Source of the DNA: Muriicola soli
GTDB lineage: Bacteria; Bacteroidota; Bacteroidia; Flavobacteriales; Flavobacteriaceae
Reading direction: 5' to 3'
Length of the DNA: 64,000 nucleotides
Assembly (NCBI RefSeq): GCF_004139715.1
Contig: NZ_CP035544.1
Location: 2,421,501 to 2,485,500 of the forward strand
Under the pieces are notes generated by a model. The model saw only the letters and a program-made list of their open reading frames with translations. It was not told the origin of the DNA and made no database searches. The position numbers and the translations under genes were made by a program. The number at the start of each line of letters is the position of its first letter. The first letter of the stretch is position 1. Shown here in pieces: positions 17,452 to 26,141 of this stretch.

Positions 17452-18414
17452 ATGCCGATGGAATCCATATGGGGAAATATGAATGACTGGGGTAAGGAAG
17501 GCATCCCTTTTTTGTTTATTGTAGATTTTGAACAAAAGCATCCTTTAGCCTGGACGCTAGACACGCTTCCTCCTGATGTTTTGTACGACTTTAAAGGAAG
17601 ATCTAATGCCAACCGAGCCGGTTTTTCATCCTCAAAAACGTTTTCCTTTGAAAAAAATCCGATTTCAATTGAAGACTATGAGCAAAAGTTTTCAGCAGTT
17701 CAGAAAGAACTCAGGATGGGTAATAGTTATCTTCTGAACCTCACCATTCCTACTCCTGTTCAAACTAATATTGACCTGGAAACCGTATTTTACAAGTCGA
17801 GATCAAAATACGCCATCTACCTCAAAGATGAGTTTGTGAGCTTTAGTCCGGAGACTTTTATCAAGATTGATAATGGGTTTATCTACACCTACCCAATGAA
17901 AGGCACCATAAGTACAGAAATACCGAATGCCGAAGAACTTATCCTGGCCGATGCCAAAGAAGCCGCAGAACACGCAACCATAGTTGACCTGATGAGGAAT
18001 GATCTCAGCAAGGTGGCAAGGAGGGTTGAGGTTATCAAATACAGGTATTATGAAGTACTTAAATCGGAAGGAAAGGAGATAGGGCAGGTGAGTTCTGAAA
18101 TACGTGGTCAGCTCTTACCTGAATTCAGCGCTTCCATCGGCGATCTTCTGAAAGAGATGCTCCCTGCCGGCTCTGTTTCAGGTGCTCCAAAACCAAAAAC
18201 CTGTCAGCTAATTCATGAGATTGAAGGATTTCCAAGGGGTTATTATACGGGAGTAGCAGGGATCTTTGATGGTAAAGCTCTGGATAGTTGTGTTCTTATA
18301 CGTTATATAGATCAGAAGGGAATGTTTAAAAGTGGTGGGGGTATCACTGCGCAGAGCTCGTTGGAAAGTGAATATCAGGAAATGATAGATAAAGTGTATG
18401 TACCGGTTTATTGA
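17452..18414 (+). CDS. pabB: Aminodeoxychorismate synthase component I
   Basis: 320 residues of the chorismate-binding (anthranilate synthase I/PabB) family, shorter than typical because the N-terminal lobe is reduced. Core motifs are GNSYLLNLTIPTP, YPMKGTIS (about 162-169), VDLMRNDLSKVA (about 187-198), LPAGSVSGAPKP and the terminal KSGGGITAQSS. It makes 4-amino-4-deoxychorismate for folate. The last 17 bases overlap pabC, so coupling is expected. The glutaminase subunit PabA is not in the window. Confidence 0.93.
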   Translation: MPMESIWGNMNDWGKEGIPFLFIVDFEQKHPLAWTLDTLPPDVLYDFKGRSNANRAGFSSSKTFSFEKNPISIEDYEQKFSAVQKELRMGNSYLLNLTIPTPVQTNIDLETVFYKSRSKYAIYLKDEFVSFSPETFIKIDNGFIYTYPMKGTISTEIPNAEELILADAKEAAEHATIVDLMRNDLSKVARRVEVIKYRYYEVLKSEGKEIGQVSSEIRGQLLPEFSASIGDLLKEMLPAGSVSGAPKPKTCQLIHEIEGFPRGYYTGVAGIFDGKALDSCVLIRYIDQKGMFKSGGGITAQSSLESEYQEMIDKVYVPVY

Positions 18415-19003
18415 AACTATCCGTCTGGAAAATGGCGCATTCCCTTTGCTCGAAGAACATCAACTTCGTCTGAATAAAACTTTCTTTCATTTTGGCGATT
18501 CAGATCCCTTCTTGCTCGACGAAGTCATTACGGTACCCACTGAATATATGAAAGGCATTGTAAAATGCAGAGTTGCCTATGATTTGCAAGCTAATGTTTC
18601 AGTAGAATTTGAAAATTATAATATTAAAAAGTTGAACTCCTTTAGTCTTGTTGACATTGGGTCTTCCGGGTACTCCTATAAATTTGAGGACAGGCAATGG
18701 ATAATTGATCTGGTAGACAAATCAGACACTGATGAAATCATCATGTGCAGGAATGGAGAAATTACGGATTCTTCATATGCAAATTTGGTATTCTTTGATG
18801 GCCGTCACTGGATAACGCCGGAACTTCCCCTTTTACAAGGAACAAGAAGATCGCATTTGTTAAAGACCGGACTTATCAAAGAAGGCCTTATCAGGGAAAG
18901 TGAGATATTCAATTTCCATCAATTCAAATGCATCAATGCGATGATCAGTTGGGAAGAAGCTCCTGTATATCAAATTGGGCAAATCAAAAGGATCATTTCC
19001 TAA
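18398..19003 (+). CDS. pabC: Aminodeoxychorismate lyase, class IV aminotransferase fold
   Basis: 201 residues of the PLP-dependent fold type IV family. It starts FIETIRLENGAFPLLEEH, and the conserved block NGEITDSSYANLVFFDG (about 129-145) is followed by LPLLQGTRRSHLL. The Lys in CRVAY-type context near residue 60 (IVKCRVAYD) is the candidate PLP lysine. It releases p-aminobenzoate and pyruvate. It overlaps pabB by 17 bases. Its stop overlaps the convergent GH32 stop (19000-19003), leaving no room for a terminator. Confidence 0.9.
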   Translation: MYRFIETIRLENGAFPLLEEHQLRLNKTFFHFGDSDPFLLDEVITVPTEYMKGIVKCRVAYDLQANVSVEFENYNIKKLNSFSLVDIGSSGYSYKFEDRQWIIDLVDKSDTDEIIMCRNGEITDSSYANLVFFDGRHWITPELPLLQGTRRSHLLKTGLIKEGLIRESEIFNFHQFKCINAMISWEEAPVYQIGQIKRIIS

Positions 19004-20565
19004 TCAGTACTACTCCATATACTTTTTATACTAAACGTCCTTAAATCAGGAACTATTAATTCTTTGCTTCCTTCGTTCCTGATGATTAATTCGTCAAAAC
19101 TTTTTGTGGGAAAGATTTGGGAGGTCATTGCAAACTGTCCCTTGTTTACAAATACCTCTACTGAAGAAGCATCGAGGAAGATGTCAAATTCTAAATCGCC
19201 TTCCGGTAAATTATCAAGGGGCATCTGCTGGATTTTGGAAAACATCTCCTGAAAATCGACCAGGCCACTTTGTGAACGATCCAGCACAAGGAGTTCTTCC
19301 TCCCTGTTTAGCTCTATGACCAATTCTTCTCCAGAATCATTGGTCAGAGACAAACTGAAGCTGACTAAAGGACAAGTAAAATGAATGGAACTCTGATTAC
19401 CGCTCTCCATAGCAATGGCTTCATAGGAATTTGGAGCAATCTCCAGGTCTATGTCTATTTCTTTGTTCATCAAATCTGACATTCCCGATAAAGGATAATT
19501 TAATAAGGTGTAGTCATCATTGATTTTAGATAGACTCAAAGTCCTCGGTAAGGTCATCGCACTACGCCACACCTCTGTTGGTGTATCTCTGGCATAGGTC
19601 CAGTTACTCATCCATCCGATAAAAATACGCTCCCCTCCCGGCGCCTCGTTATACGTGACACCTGCGTAATTATCGGTTCCCCAGTCTAGCCATCTCGCTT
19701 CATTCTGATCGGAAGTAAAAGTGGTTCCGTCAAAATCACCTATAAAATACTGTGTGCCACTCCCACCGTTTGGCGCTCCCGGATTTATACTAATAAGCAG
19801 CACCCATTTAAACTCATCTGTTCCGGCAACAGGCAGCTTAAACAGATCGGGGCATTCCCAAACTCCGCCATGCGCACCCTTATCCGAGCCAAATCGACTC
19901 ATATAATCCCAGTCGGTTAAATTTTCCGAACTGTAAAGTCGAAGATGATCACCGGCTACCAAAGCCATTACCCATTTACCGGAATCTTCGTCCCAATACA
20001 CTTTGGGATCTCTAAAGTCTTTAAATTCGGTGTTGAGTAGTACCGGGTTTCCTTCGTACATTTTAAAACTCTCGCCATTATCCAGACTATACGCGATCCC
20101 CTGTGTTTGATAGTCAGTTCCTCCGGCCTTTTCCTTCTCCATATCGTGGTAGGTAAATACGGCAACAAGGGGTGCCTTGTCTGCAGTTCCCAAACCGGAA
20201 GTATTATTGTGATCTATTACGGCACTTCCCGAAAATATCAGTCCGTTTTCATCCGGATAGAGTGCAATGGGTTTGTTTTCCCATTGCAGCATATCCTCAC
20301 TGGTGGCATGTCCCCAGTGCATGGGTCCCCATACGATGTCATCGGGGTAATACTGATAAAACAAATGATAAATCCCCTGGTGATATACCAGTCCGTTGGG
20401 ATCATTCATCCATTTTTCAGGAGGGCTAAAGTGGTATTGAGGCCTGAAGGGTTCAGAATACAGAGGCACCTCTGCCATGTCATCTTTCTTTGTGTCACCA
20501 GCTTGTTTACACCCATAGATAAGGGATATAAAGACACACAGTATCAGAGAATGAAATCTCAACAT
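19000..20565 (-). CDS. Glycoside hydrolase family 32 lipoprotein (fructanase/levanase-like)
   Basis: 521 residues from the start at 20565, where a lipoprotein signal begins (MLRFHSLILCVFISLIYGC, lipobox LIYGC). A longer in-frame start at 20622 would add 19 non-signal residues. GH32 motifs are WMNDPNG with the nucleophile Asp, FRDPKVYW with the transition-state stabiliser, and WECPDLF with the acid/base Glu. A C-terminal beta-sandwich includes LDASSVEVFVN. It hydrolyses beta-fructosides at the cell surface or in the periplasm. No fructan transporter genes lie next to it. Confidence 0.92.
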   Translation of the reverse strand: MLRFHSLILCVFISLIYGCKQAGDTKKDDMAEVPLYSEPFRPQYHFSPPEKWMNDPNGLVYHQGIYHLFYQYYPDDIVWGPMHWGHATSEDMLQWENKPIALYPDENGLIFSGSAVIDHNNTSGLGTADKAPLVAVFTYHDMEKEKAGGTDYQTQGIAYSLDNGESFKMYEGNPVLLNTEFKDFRDPKVYWDEDSGKWVMALVAGDHLRLYSSENLTDWDYMSRFGSDKGAHGGVWECPDLFKLPVAGTDEFKWVLLISINPGAPNGGSGTQYFIGDFDGTTFTSDQNEARWLDWGTDNYAGVTYNEAPGGERIFIGWMSNWTYARDTPTEVWRSAMTLPRTLSLSKINDDYTLLNYPLSGMSDLMNKEIDIDLEIAPNSYEAIAMESGNQSSIHFTCPLVSFSLSLTNDSGEELVIELNREEELLVLDRSQSGLVDFQEMFSKIQQMPLDNLPEGDLEFDIFLDASSVEVFVNKGQFAMTSQIFPTKSFDELIIRNEGSKELIVPDLRTFSIKSIWSSTD

Positions 20566-20626
20566 AGCTTTATTATTTGAATTAAAATACAACAAATTTT
20601 TCGTTAAGAATAGGTAGCCCACATTT

Positions 20627-20654
20627 TTGAATCTTTCTCAATATCCTATCTTTG
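20627..20654 (+). promoter_or_regulatory. Promoter of the arsenosugar-type operon
   Basis: TTG at 20627-20629, a 17-base spacer, then TATCTTTG at 20647-20654, an exact TAnnTTTG. The ATG of the rhodanese gene lies only five bases after the -7 element, so the message may be nearly leaderless. Confidence 0.65.
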
Positions 20655-20659
20655 TCTTT

Positions 20660-21181
20660 ATGCAAAAAATAATCCTTTGCGCAGGAGTAATTCTGATGGC
20701 TAACACTTCTTTTAGTCAGCGAACTATGGAAAAGTTAATCGATAAACTCTCAAATAAAGACGTTCCCCTTGCATCGGTTACCGAGGTTTCGGTAAATCCT
20801 TCTTACATCCGCCTGGATGCCCGGGAAAGAGAAGAATATGAAGTAAGTCATTTGCCCGATGCTAAGTATATCGGGTATACTAATTTCGATATTGATCAAT
20901 TTACTTCCCTATTCCCAGACAAAGAGGCCACATACCTGGTGTACTGTTCCCTGGGTATACGCTCAGGAAAAATAGGAGAACGACTTATAGAACTGGGGTA
21001 TTCAGACGTAAAGAATATGTCTGGCGGAATCTTCAAATGGATGGAGGAGGATTTGCCGGTTGTGGACGCTGATGACAGAGAGACCAAAAGAGTTCATGCC
21101 TACAATAAATTCTGGGGATTACTCCTTACTAAAGGAGAAAAAGTTTACAGTCTTGAAAGTGAGGAGAAGGATGAAAGATGA
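20660..21181 (+). CDS. Exported rhodanese-domain protein of the arsenosugar cluster
   Basis: 173 residues from the ATG at 20660; an upstream TTG at 20627 is more likely part of the promoter. The N terminus looks like a signal peptide (IILCAGVILMANTSFSQ). A rhodanese fold (about 40-145) contains LDAREREEYEVSHLPDAKYI and active-site loop VYCSLGIRSG with Cys, followed by NMSGGIFKWMEE. The C-terminal HAYNKFWG segment is seen in cluster members. It is the first gene of the operon, overlapping the next gene by 11 bases. It would handle sulfur or arsenic thiol chemistry in the envelope; this role is inferred. Confidence 0.85.
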   Translation: MQKIILCAGVILMANTSFSQRTMEKLIDKLSNKDVPLASVTEVSVNPSYIRLDAREREEYEVSHLPDAKYIGYTNFDIDQFTSLFPDKEATYLVYCSLGIRSGKIGERLIELGYSDVKNMSGGIFKWMEEDLPVVDADDRETKRVHAYNKFWGLLLTKGEKVYSLESEEKDER

Positions 21182-21791
21182 GAACAACTGTCTCCTCCTG
21201 ATCTTTACCCGCAATCCGGAGTTAGGCAAATGCAAGACAAGGCTGGCTGCATCAGTGGGGGATAAAACTGCCCTCGCCATCTACACCTTTCTTTTGCAAC
21301 ATACCGTAGCGATTACTGCACCTCTCAAGGTGCAAAAGACGGTTTATTACTCTGATAAAATAGGCGTTAACGATCTATGGGATGAAAATGTATATCACAA
21401 AAAGCTTCAAGAGGGGGAAGATCTGGGGCAGCGTATGGCCAATGCCTTCAAAGTGGGATTTAAGGCCGGATATAAGCGTATCATTGTCATCGGAAGCGAT
21501 CTCTTTGACCTCAGCACCCATGACCTTATAGCGGCTTTTGACAAAATGCAGTCCAATGATTTCGTTCTCGGTCCCGCCGTCGATGGTGGCTATTATTTAC
21601 TCGGGATGACACGCTTTCTCCCGGAGGTATTTGAAGCAAAAAATTGGGGTACGGATAGTGTTCTTAAAGACACCCTTAAGAACCTAAAGCATGAAAATTA
21701 TACCCTGTTAACTTTAAAAAACGACGTGGATGTGCTTGAAGATATCGCAGATATCCCTGCCTTTAAGCCCTTTTTAAAAAATAAACTATGA
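21171..21791 (+). CDS. TIGR04282-type arsenosugar biosynthesis glycosyltransferase
   Basis: 206 residues. The start at 21171 has a purine-rich GAGGAGAAGG just upstream. The GT-A/nucleotidyltransferase-like fold begins CLLLIFTRNPELGKCKTRLA (a phosphate-binding RNPxxGKxKTRL motif). Then come EGEDLGQRMANAF, IVIGSDLFDLS (Asp cation site), GPAVDGGYYLLG and FEAKNWGTDSV. These are hallmarks of the DUF2064/TIGR04282 family found beside ArsM in arsenosugar clusters. Its stop overlaps the purine nucleoside phosphorylase start as ATGA. Confidence 0.88.
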   Translation: MKDENNCLLLIFTRNPELGKCKTRLAASVGDKTALAIYTFLLQHTVAITAPLKVQKTVYYSDKIGVNDLWDENVYHKKLQEGEDLGQRMANAFKVGFKAGYKRIIVIGSDLFDLSTHDLIAAFDKMQSNDFVLGPAVDGGYYLLGMTRFLPEVFEAKNWGTDSVLKDTLKNLKHENYTLLTLKNDVDVLEDIADIPAFKPFLKNKL

Positions 21792-22603
21792 CACAAAAGC
21801 AACTAAATGAATCTACAGAATACCTTCAAAGCAAGGGCTTCCACGAGCCTGAGATTGGCATCGTTCTCGGCACGGGCCTAGGCAAATTGGTAGATGAAAT
21901 TGAGGATTCCCTCGTGGCCCATTACCATAATATTCCCTTCTTTCCTCTGGCAACTGTTGAGTTTCATACCGGAAAACTAGTCTATGGAACCATGGGGGAG
22001 AAAAAAGTAGTGGTGATGCAGGGCAGGTTTCATCTCTACGAAGGATATGAATTCTTTGACGTCACCTACCCCATAAGGGTTATGCGACAGCTCGGCATTA
22101 AAAAATTGTTTATATCCAATGCTGCCGGAGCGGTAAATCTCGATTTTAAAAAAGGGGATATTATGCTTGTTGAAGATCATATCAATTTGCAAGGGGGGTC
22201 GCCTTTGGCTTTTAAGAATGTAGCCGAATTCGGGGATCGGTTTGTGGATATGAGTGAACCTTACGATCCGGAAATGAGAAAAAAAATCGAGACCATCTCA
22301 CAAAAACACAATATCTCATTGCGAAAAGGGGTGTATGCAGCAGTTGTGGGACCCCAGCTCGAAACCAAGGCAGAATACAGAATGCTGAAGACCCTTGGTG
22401 CAGACGCAGTAGGAATGAGTACAGTACCAGAAGTAATTATTGCCAATCATTTACGACTACCTGTAGTAGCAGTGTCTGTCTTGACAGACGAATGTGACCC
22501 GGATAATCTGGAGCCCGTCAATGTTGCGGAGATAATAGAGGTCGCCGGGAAAACGGAACCAAAAATGATTACTATATTCACCGAATTAATAAAAATGCTA
22601 TGA
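21788..22603 (+). CDS. Purine-nucleoside phosphorylase
   Basis: 271 residues, trimeric PNP type. Motifs are IVLGTGLGKLVDE (about 25-37), VVMQGRFHLYEGY (phosphate/ribose site, about 74-86), ISNAAGAVN, VGPQLETKAEYRML and GADAVGMSTVPE with the purine-binding region. It cleaves purine nucleosides with phosphate. In this context a likely job is release of adenine from an arseno-nucleoside intermediate, which is inferred from the cluster. It overlaps both neighbours by four bases. Confidence 0.93.
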   Translation: MTQKQLNESTEYLQSKGFHEPEIGIVLGTGLGKLVDEIEDSLVAHYHNIPFFPLATVEFHTGKLVYGTMGEKKVVVMQGRFHLYEGYEFFDVTYPIRVMRQLGIKKLFISNAAGAVNLDFKKGDIMLVEDHINLQGGSPLAFKNVAEFGDRFVDMSEPYDPEMRKKIETISQKHNISLRKGVYAAVVGPQLETKAEYRMLKTLGADAVGMSTVPEVIIANHLRLPVVAVSVLTDECDPDNLEPVNVAEIIEVAGKTEPKMITIFTELIKML

Positions 22604-23565
22604 GTTATTTAGAAGCGACCAATGACCTGTATAAACAAGCTGCTTTAACCCCGGATGTGGGCTTATGCTGTACCACCAACCCTGTATGGCAGCTCCCGGG
22701 CTTATCTATTCCCACCATTATGCAGGAAATGAACTACGGCTGTGGAAGCACTGTATCAGCTTCAGATCTGGTCAATAATCCAAAGGTTCTTTACGTAGGA
22801 GTTGGCGGCGGAATGGAATTGTTGCAGTTTGCTTATTTCTCAAGGCAAATCGGTGGAGTAACCGGAGTGGATGTTGTTGATGAAATGCTTTCTGCCAGCG
22901 AGAAAAATTTCAAAATTGCAGAAAAGGAGAACCCCTGGTTTAAAAGCGAATTTGTCAACCTCGTAAAAGGTGATGCCCTCAATTTGCCCATAGAAACTGA
23001 AAGTATGGACGTTGCGGCGCAAAATTGCCTCTTTAATATCTTTAAACTTGAAGACCTTAAAAAAGCGGTAGCGGAAATGTATCGGGTTCTGAAACCCCAT
23101 GGAAGGCTGGTGATGAGTGACCCCGTTTGTGAGCAACCCATGAATGAGACCTTGCGTAATGACGACCGGTTAAGAGCACTTTGCCTCAGCGGCAGTATTC
23201 CGATTAAGGACTATGTAAAGGTCCTGACCGATGCCGGCTTTGGAACCATAGAGATCAGAGCTCGTAAATCGTACAGAATCCTCTCACCCAATCATTATCC
23301 TACGGATGAATTAATCCATATTGAATCCATCGAAATCGCAGCTATCAAGGATCCGATGCCGGAAGATGGCCCATGTATTTTTACCGGGAAAACAGCGATC
23401 TACTACGGAAGTGAGCCTTACCTTGACGACAAAAAGGGACATGTGCTGATTCAAAATCAGCCTTTGGCAGTCTGTGATAAAACAGCTGCTGCCCTGGCCG
23501 GACTTCAGGAACAAATCCACATAAGTGAAAGCACCTGGCACTACGATGGTGGCGGTTGCTGTTAA
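22600..23565 (+). CDS. arsM: ArsM-type arsenite S-adenosylmethionine methyltransferase
   Basis: 321 residues. The SAM-binding fold starts at VLYVGVGGGMELLQFA (about 63-78), with GVDVVDEML (about 89-97) and MYRVLKPHGRLVMSDPV (about 160-176). Cys residues at 23, 24, 48, 143, 177 and 195 supply thiolates for As(III). The very C terminus is GGGCC. The closest type by motif is the arsenosugar-cluster ArsM, not the detoxification ArsM of ars operons. The gene is 10 bases before DUF547, a position where an ArsS radical SAM gene often sits in related clusters, but none is present. Confidence 0.88.
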   Translation: MSYLEATNDLYKQAALTPDVGLCCTTNPVWQLPGLSIPTIMQEMNYGCGSTVSASDLVNNPKVLYVGVGGGMELLQFAYFSRQIGGVTGVDVVDEMLSASEKNFKIAEKENPWFKSEFVNLVKGDALNLPIETESMDVAAQNCLFNIFKLEDLKKAVAEMYRVLKPHGRLVMSDPVCEQPMNETLRNDDRLRALCLSGSIPIKDYVKVLTDAGFGTIEIRARKSYRILSPNHYPTDELIHIESIEIAAIKDPMPEDGPCIFTGKTAIYYGSEPYLDDKKGHVLIQNQPLAVCDKTAAALAGLQEQIHISESTWHYDGGGCC

Positions 23566-23575
23566 AATTTACTGC

Positions 23576-24303
23576 ATGAAGACGACTCTATTTCTAATAT
23601 GGGCTAGCCTGTTTTTTGCAACGCCACAAAGCCAGAATTCTTTGCAGTCAAATGACGCATTGGACCACTCGGCCTGGACAAAATTGCTTCAGGAAAACGT
23701 CACTAAAGAAGGGTTTGTTGACTATCCCGGATTTATGAAAAAGAAAACTGAGCTAGAGGCCTATCTCGAATACCTCGGCGATAATGAACCCAGCGCCAGG
23801 CAATCAAAAAGTGAAAAACTGGCCTTTTACATCAACCTCTACAATGCCGCCACAGTTCATCTGATTCTGGAGAACTATCCCTTAAAGAGCATAAAGGATA
23901 TAGACAATCCCTGGGGCGAGAAACGTATTCGTCTCGGTAATGATCGTGTTTCTTTGAGTAAAATCGAATTCGGAATACTGCGCAAAATGAACGAGCCCCG
24001 CATACATTTTGCCATAAATTGTGCGTCCTATTCTTGTCCCAAACTAATGGATACTGCTTTTACGGCCAAAGGAATTGAATTGCAGTTACAGCAAGCGACT
24101 ATGGGCTTTATCAACGATAAGAGTAAAAACCGGATTTCAAAAGAAGAGGTTCAACTTTCTCCAATTTTCAAATGGTATAGGGGGATTTTACCCAATATGG
24201 CAGCCTGATCGATTACCTTCAACCCTTTACAAGAATTGACCTTCAGGAAAATACAAAGTTGTCTTATCTACCTTACGACTGGAGCCTGAATGAAAAAAAG
24301 TGA
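23576..24303 (+). CDS. Exported DUF547 protein, frameshifted near its 3' end
   Basis: The ATG at 23576 starts a signal peptide (TTLFLIWASLFFATPQSQ); an upstream in-frame start would overlap arsM. DUF547 motifs are WTKLLQENVTKEGFVDYPGF, AFYINLYNAATVHLI, NPWGEKRI and FAINCASYSCPKL. As given, the frame runs to 24208 and ends ...FKWYRGILPNMAA. Adding one G to the G5 run at 24180-24184 restores the family ending, WYRGDFTQYGSLIDYL through LSYLPYDWSLNEKK, stopping at 24303 and overlapping the next gene. Biochemical role unknown. The gene recurs in arsenosugar clusters. Confidence 0.85.
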
Positions 24304-25000
24304 TATCCAAGATATAAGCATCATTATCCCGGTGATCAATGAGGAAGCTAACCTGGGAAGGCTTATCCCCTATTTAAGAGCAGTAGCTGACACGCCTGAG
24401 AAACTCGAATTCATTGTTGTAGATGGTGGGAGTTCTGATAACTCTATGGAGGTAGCCATCGCACTGGGTGCTATCGCCTTATCTTCTCCAATAGGACGTG
24501 CTTCCCAAATGAATAGAGGAGCGAGATCGGCTAAAGGGAGTATTCTCTATTTCCTGCATGCAGACAGTTATCCTCCGCAGGCATATGATAGTTGTATTCG
24601 AGAAGCCATACTGCATAAAGATACAGCAGGATGTTTCCGTCTTCAATTTGACAGCCGTAGCCGATTTCTCAATCTATTTGCCTGGTTCTCGCGCTTTAAT
24701 TTTCAGATTTGCCGTGGGGGAGATCAGTCCCTGTTTATTACGAAAACACAATTCGATGCTCTTGGGGGCTTCGATGAGAGATACCGGATCTACGAGGACA
24801 ATGAATTTATCGGCAGGATTTATAACCACTCGCGTTTTACTGTATTACCCGAGAAACTTAAAACTTCTGCGCGAAAATACAGAAAGAACGGCTTGCTGAG
24901 ACTTCAATATCATTTTGCGAGAATTCACTTTTTGTACTACAAAGGGTCTCGTCCAGAAGTGCTTTACGCCTATTATGACAAGCACATTAAATCCAACTAA
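24290..25000 (+). CDS. TIGR04283-type arsenosugar biosynthesis glycosyltransferase
   Basis: 236 residues, GT2/GT-A fold. ISIIIPVINEEANLGRLIPY opens the domain and VDGGSSDNSMEVA binds the nucleotide. GRASQMNRGARSAKG is the signature of this subfamily, FLHADSYPP is the DxD-like element, and GGDQSLFITKTQFDALGGFDE marks the acceptor region. It probably adds a sugar or glycerol-like unit in arsenosugar formation. It overlaps the repaired DUF547 frame by 14 bases and is the last gene of the operon, meeting a convergent gene at 25024. Confidence 0.88.
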   Translation: MKKSDIQDISIIIPVINEEANLGRLIPYLRAVADTPEKLEFIVVDGGSSDNSMEVAIALGAIALSSPIGRASQMNRGARSAKGSILYFLHADSYPPQAYDSCIREAILHKDTAGCFRLQFDSRSRFLNLFAWFSRFNFQICRGGDQSLFITKTQFDALGGFDERYRIYEDNEFIGRIYNHSRFTVLPEKLKTSARKYRKNGLLRLQYHFARIHFLYYKGSRPEVLYAYYDKHIKSN

Positions 25001-25023
25001 CGGGAATTAAAAAGAGATTTTAA

Positions 25024-26031
25024 TTATTCATAAAGCTTGTAAAAGGTCTTAATGACTTCCTGTGCAGGCTTATTTTGAGGCGTAAATCGGTTATCCCCTG
25101 GTCCTCCCGATTTTTCATGGTTGATAAACCATTTCCAGATAAATCCTCCTGCAAACCAATCTTCTTCCCAAAAGGATTCAAAAATAGCCTTCTTGGCATT
25201 AGCCTGAGCTTCCAGGTTAACGGTTTCTTCATTGCGATCTACCAGCCATGGCTTCTTCGCCGTGTAGTCCATACTCCTGTAACCGAATTCAGTAAACAGC
25301 ACAGGTCGGTTTGCGGTCTTTGAAACCGATGAAATTTTATCTTTCCACGGTTGCCATCCCGATTTTAACTCTTCAACCGTTGGAGTTTTCGACTCTGATA
25401 AGGGGAAGTAGGCATCTATTCCTATGTAATCCAAATCGGCCCAAAAAGGCGTTTTTCCAAATTCATCCCAATTTGCGGCGTATGTCAATTTTCCTTTGTA
25501 CCGACCGCGTATTTTTGTGATCAGGCTCTCCCAAAATTCGGGACGCTGGCTGACGAACTGTTCGAGCTCCGTTCCTATGCAGAAAATCTCGGCTTTTGAT
25601 TCCTCTGCGAGACTGGCATAGGTGAGGATAAAATCTTCGTAAGACGCTTCGAGTTTCTGCCAGTCGGCTTCACTCTCCATCTTAAGTCCTCCGGTAAAAA
25701 CGCCACGCCATATCCAAATCTGCGGCTTTACCATTACCCTGATCTTGTTTTTATGCAGTTGTTCTATGTACTGTTTTGCGCCTATCCTTGTCTCTCCAAA
25801 CCATTGCCGCTCTGTATTGAATACAATATTCGGAGAATTCACCTCTCGTATAAAACCAAAAGGCATAACGGCGGCGTGATCTGCATAGATTTGTTTAACC
25901 GGAGTAATATTTTCCTGGGTGACCTTGTCCCGCGAAGCCACAAAACTCACCCCATTGATTTTACCAACAAACTGGCTGCTACAGGAAAACTGAAGCAGAC
26001 CCAGGAAGAGAAAACAAAGTCGCTTCATCAT
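25024..26031 (-). CDS. GH113-like TIM-barrel glycoside hydrolase, lipoprotein
   Basis: 335 residues. It begins with a lipoprotein signal, LCFLFLGLLQFSC (Cys about residue 17). The barrel contains KPQIWIWRGVFTGG, FCIGTELEQF with the likely acid/base Glu after strand 4, DYIGIDAYFPLS, and FTEFGYRSMDY with the likely nucleophile Glu after strand 7, a GH-A clan layout. Resemblance is to GH113 beta-mannanases, but the true substrate is open. It sits convergent to the arsenosugar-type operon and divergent from the flavoprotein gene. Confidence 0.82.
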   Translation of the reverse strand: MMKRLCFLFLGLLQFSCSSQFVGKINGVSFVASRDKVTQENITPVKQIYADHAAVMPFGFIREVNSPNIVFNTERQWFGETRIGAKQYIEQLHKNKIRVMVKPQIWIWRGVFTGGLKMESEADWQKLEASYEDFILTYASLAEESKAEIFCIGTELEQFVSQRPEFWESLITKIRGRYKGKLTYAANWDEFGKTPFWADLDYIGIDAYFPLSESKTPTVEELKSGWQPWKDKISSVSKTANRPVLFTEFGYRSMDYTAKKPWLVDRNEETVNLEAQANAKKAIFESFWEEDWFAGGFIWKWFINHEKSGGPGDNRFTPQNKPAQEVIKTFYKLYE

Positions 26032-26141
26032 AATCTGACCTATGAAACACTAAATTACAATTTTTTAGGCTCCGCAGAATCCGGCAAGGCTGTTAAGTTC
26101 TTATATTTAAACCGACTCAAGTGGTAAATTCAACCAAATAC

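Noticed and set aside
19000-19003. Overlapping stops of pabC and GH32 as a regulatory antisense junction
   Set aside because: A four-base convergent overlap is common in compact genomes; nothing else supports regulation.
24180-24300. Programmed frameshift in DUF547
   Set aside because: No slippery heptamer or stimulatory structure is evident, and three other homopolymer losses in the window point to sequencing error.
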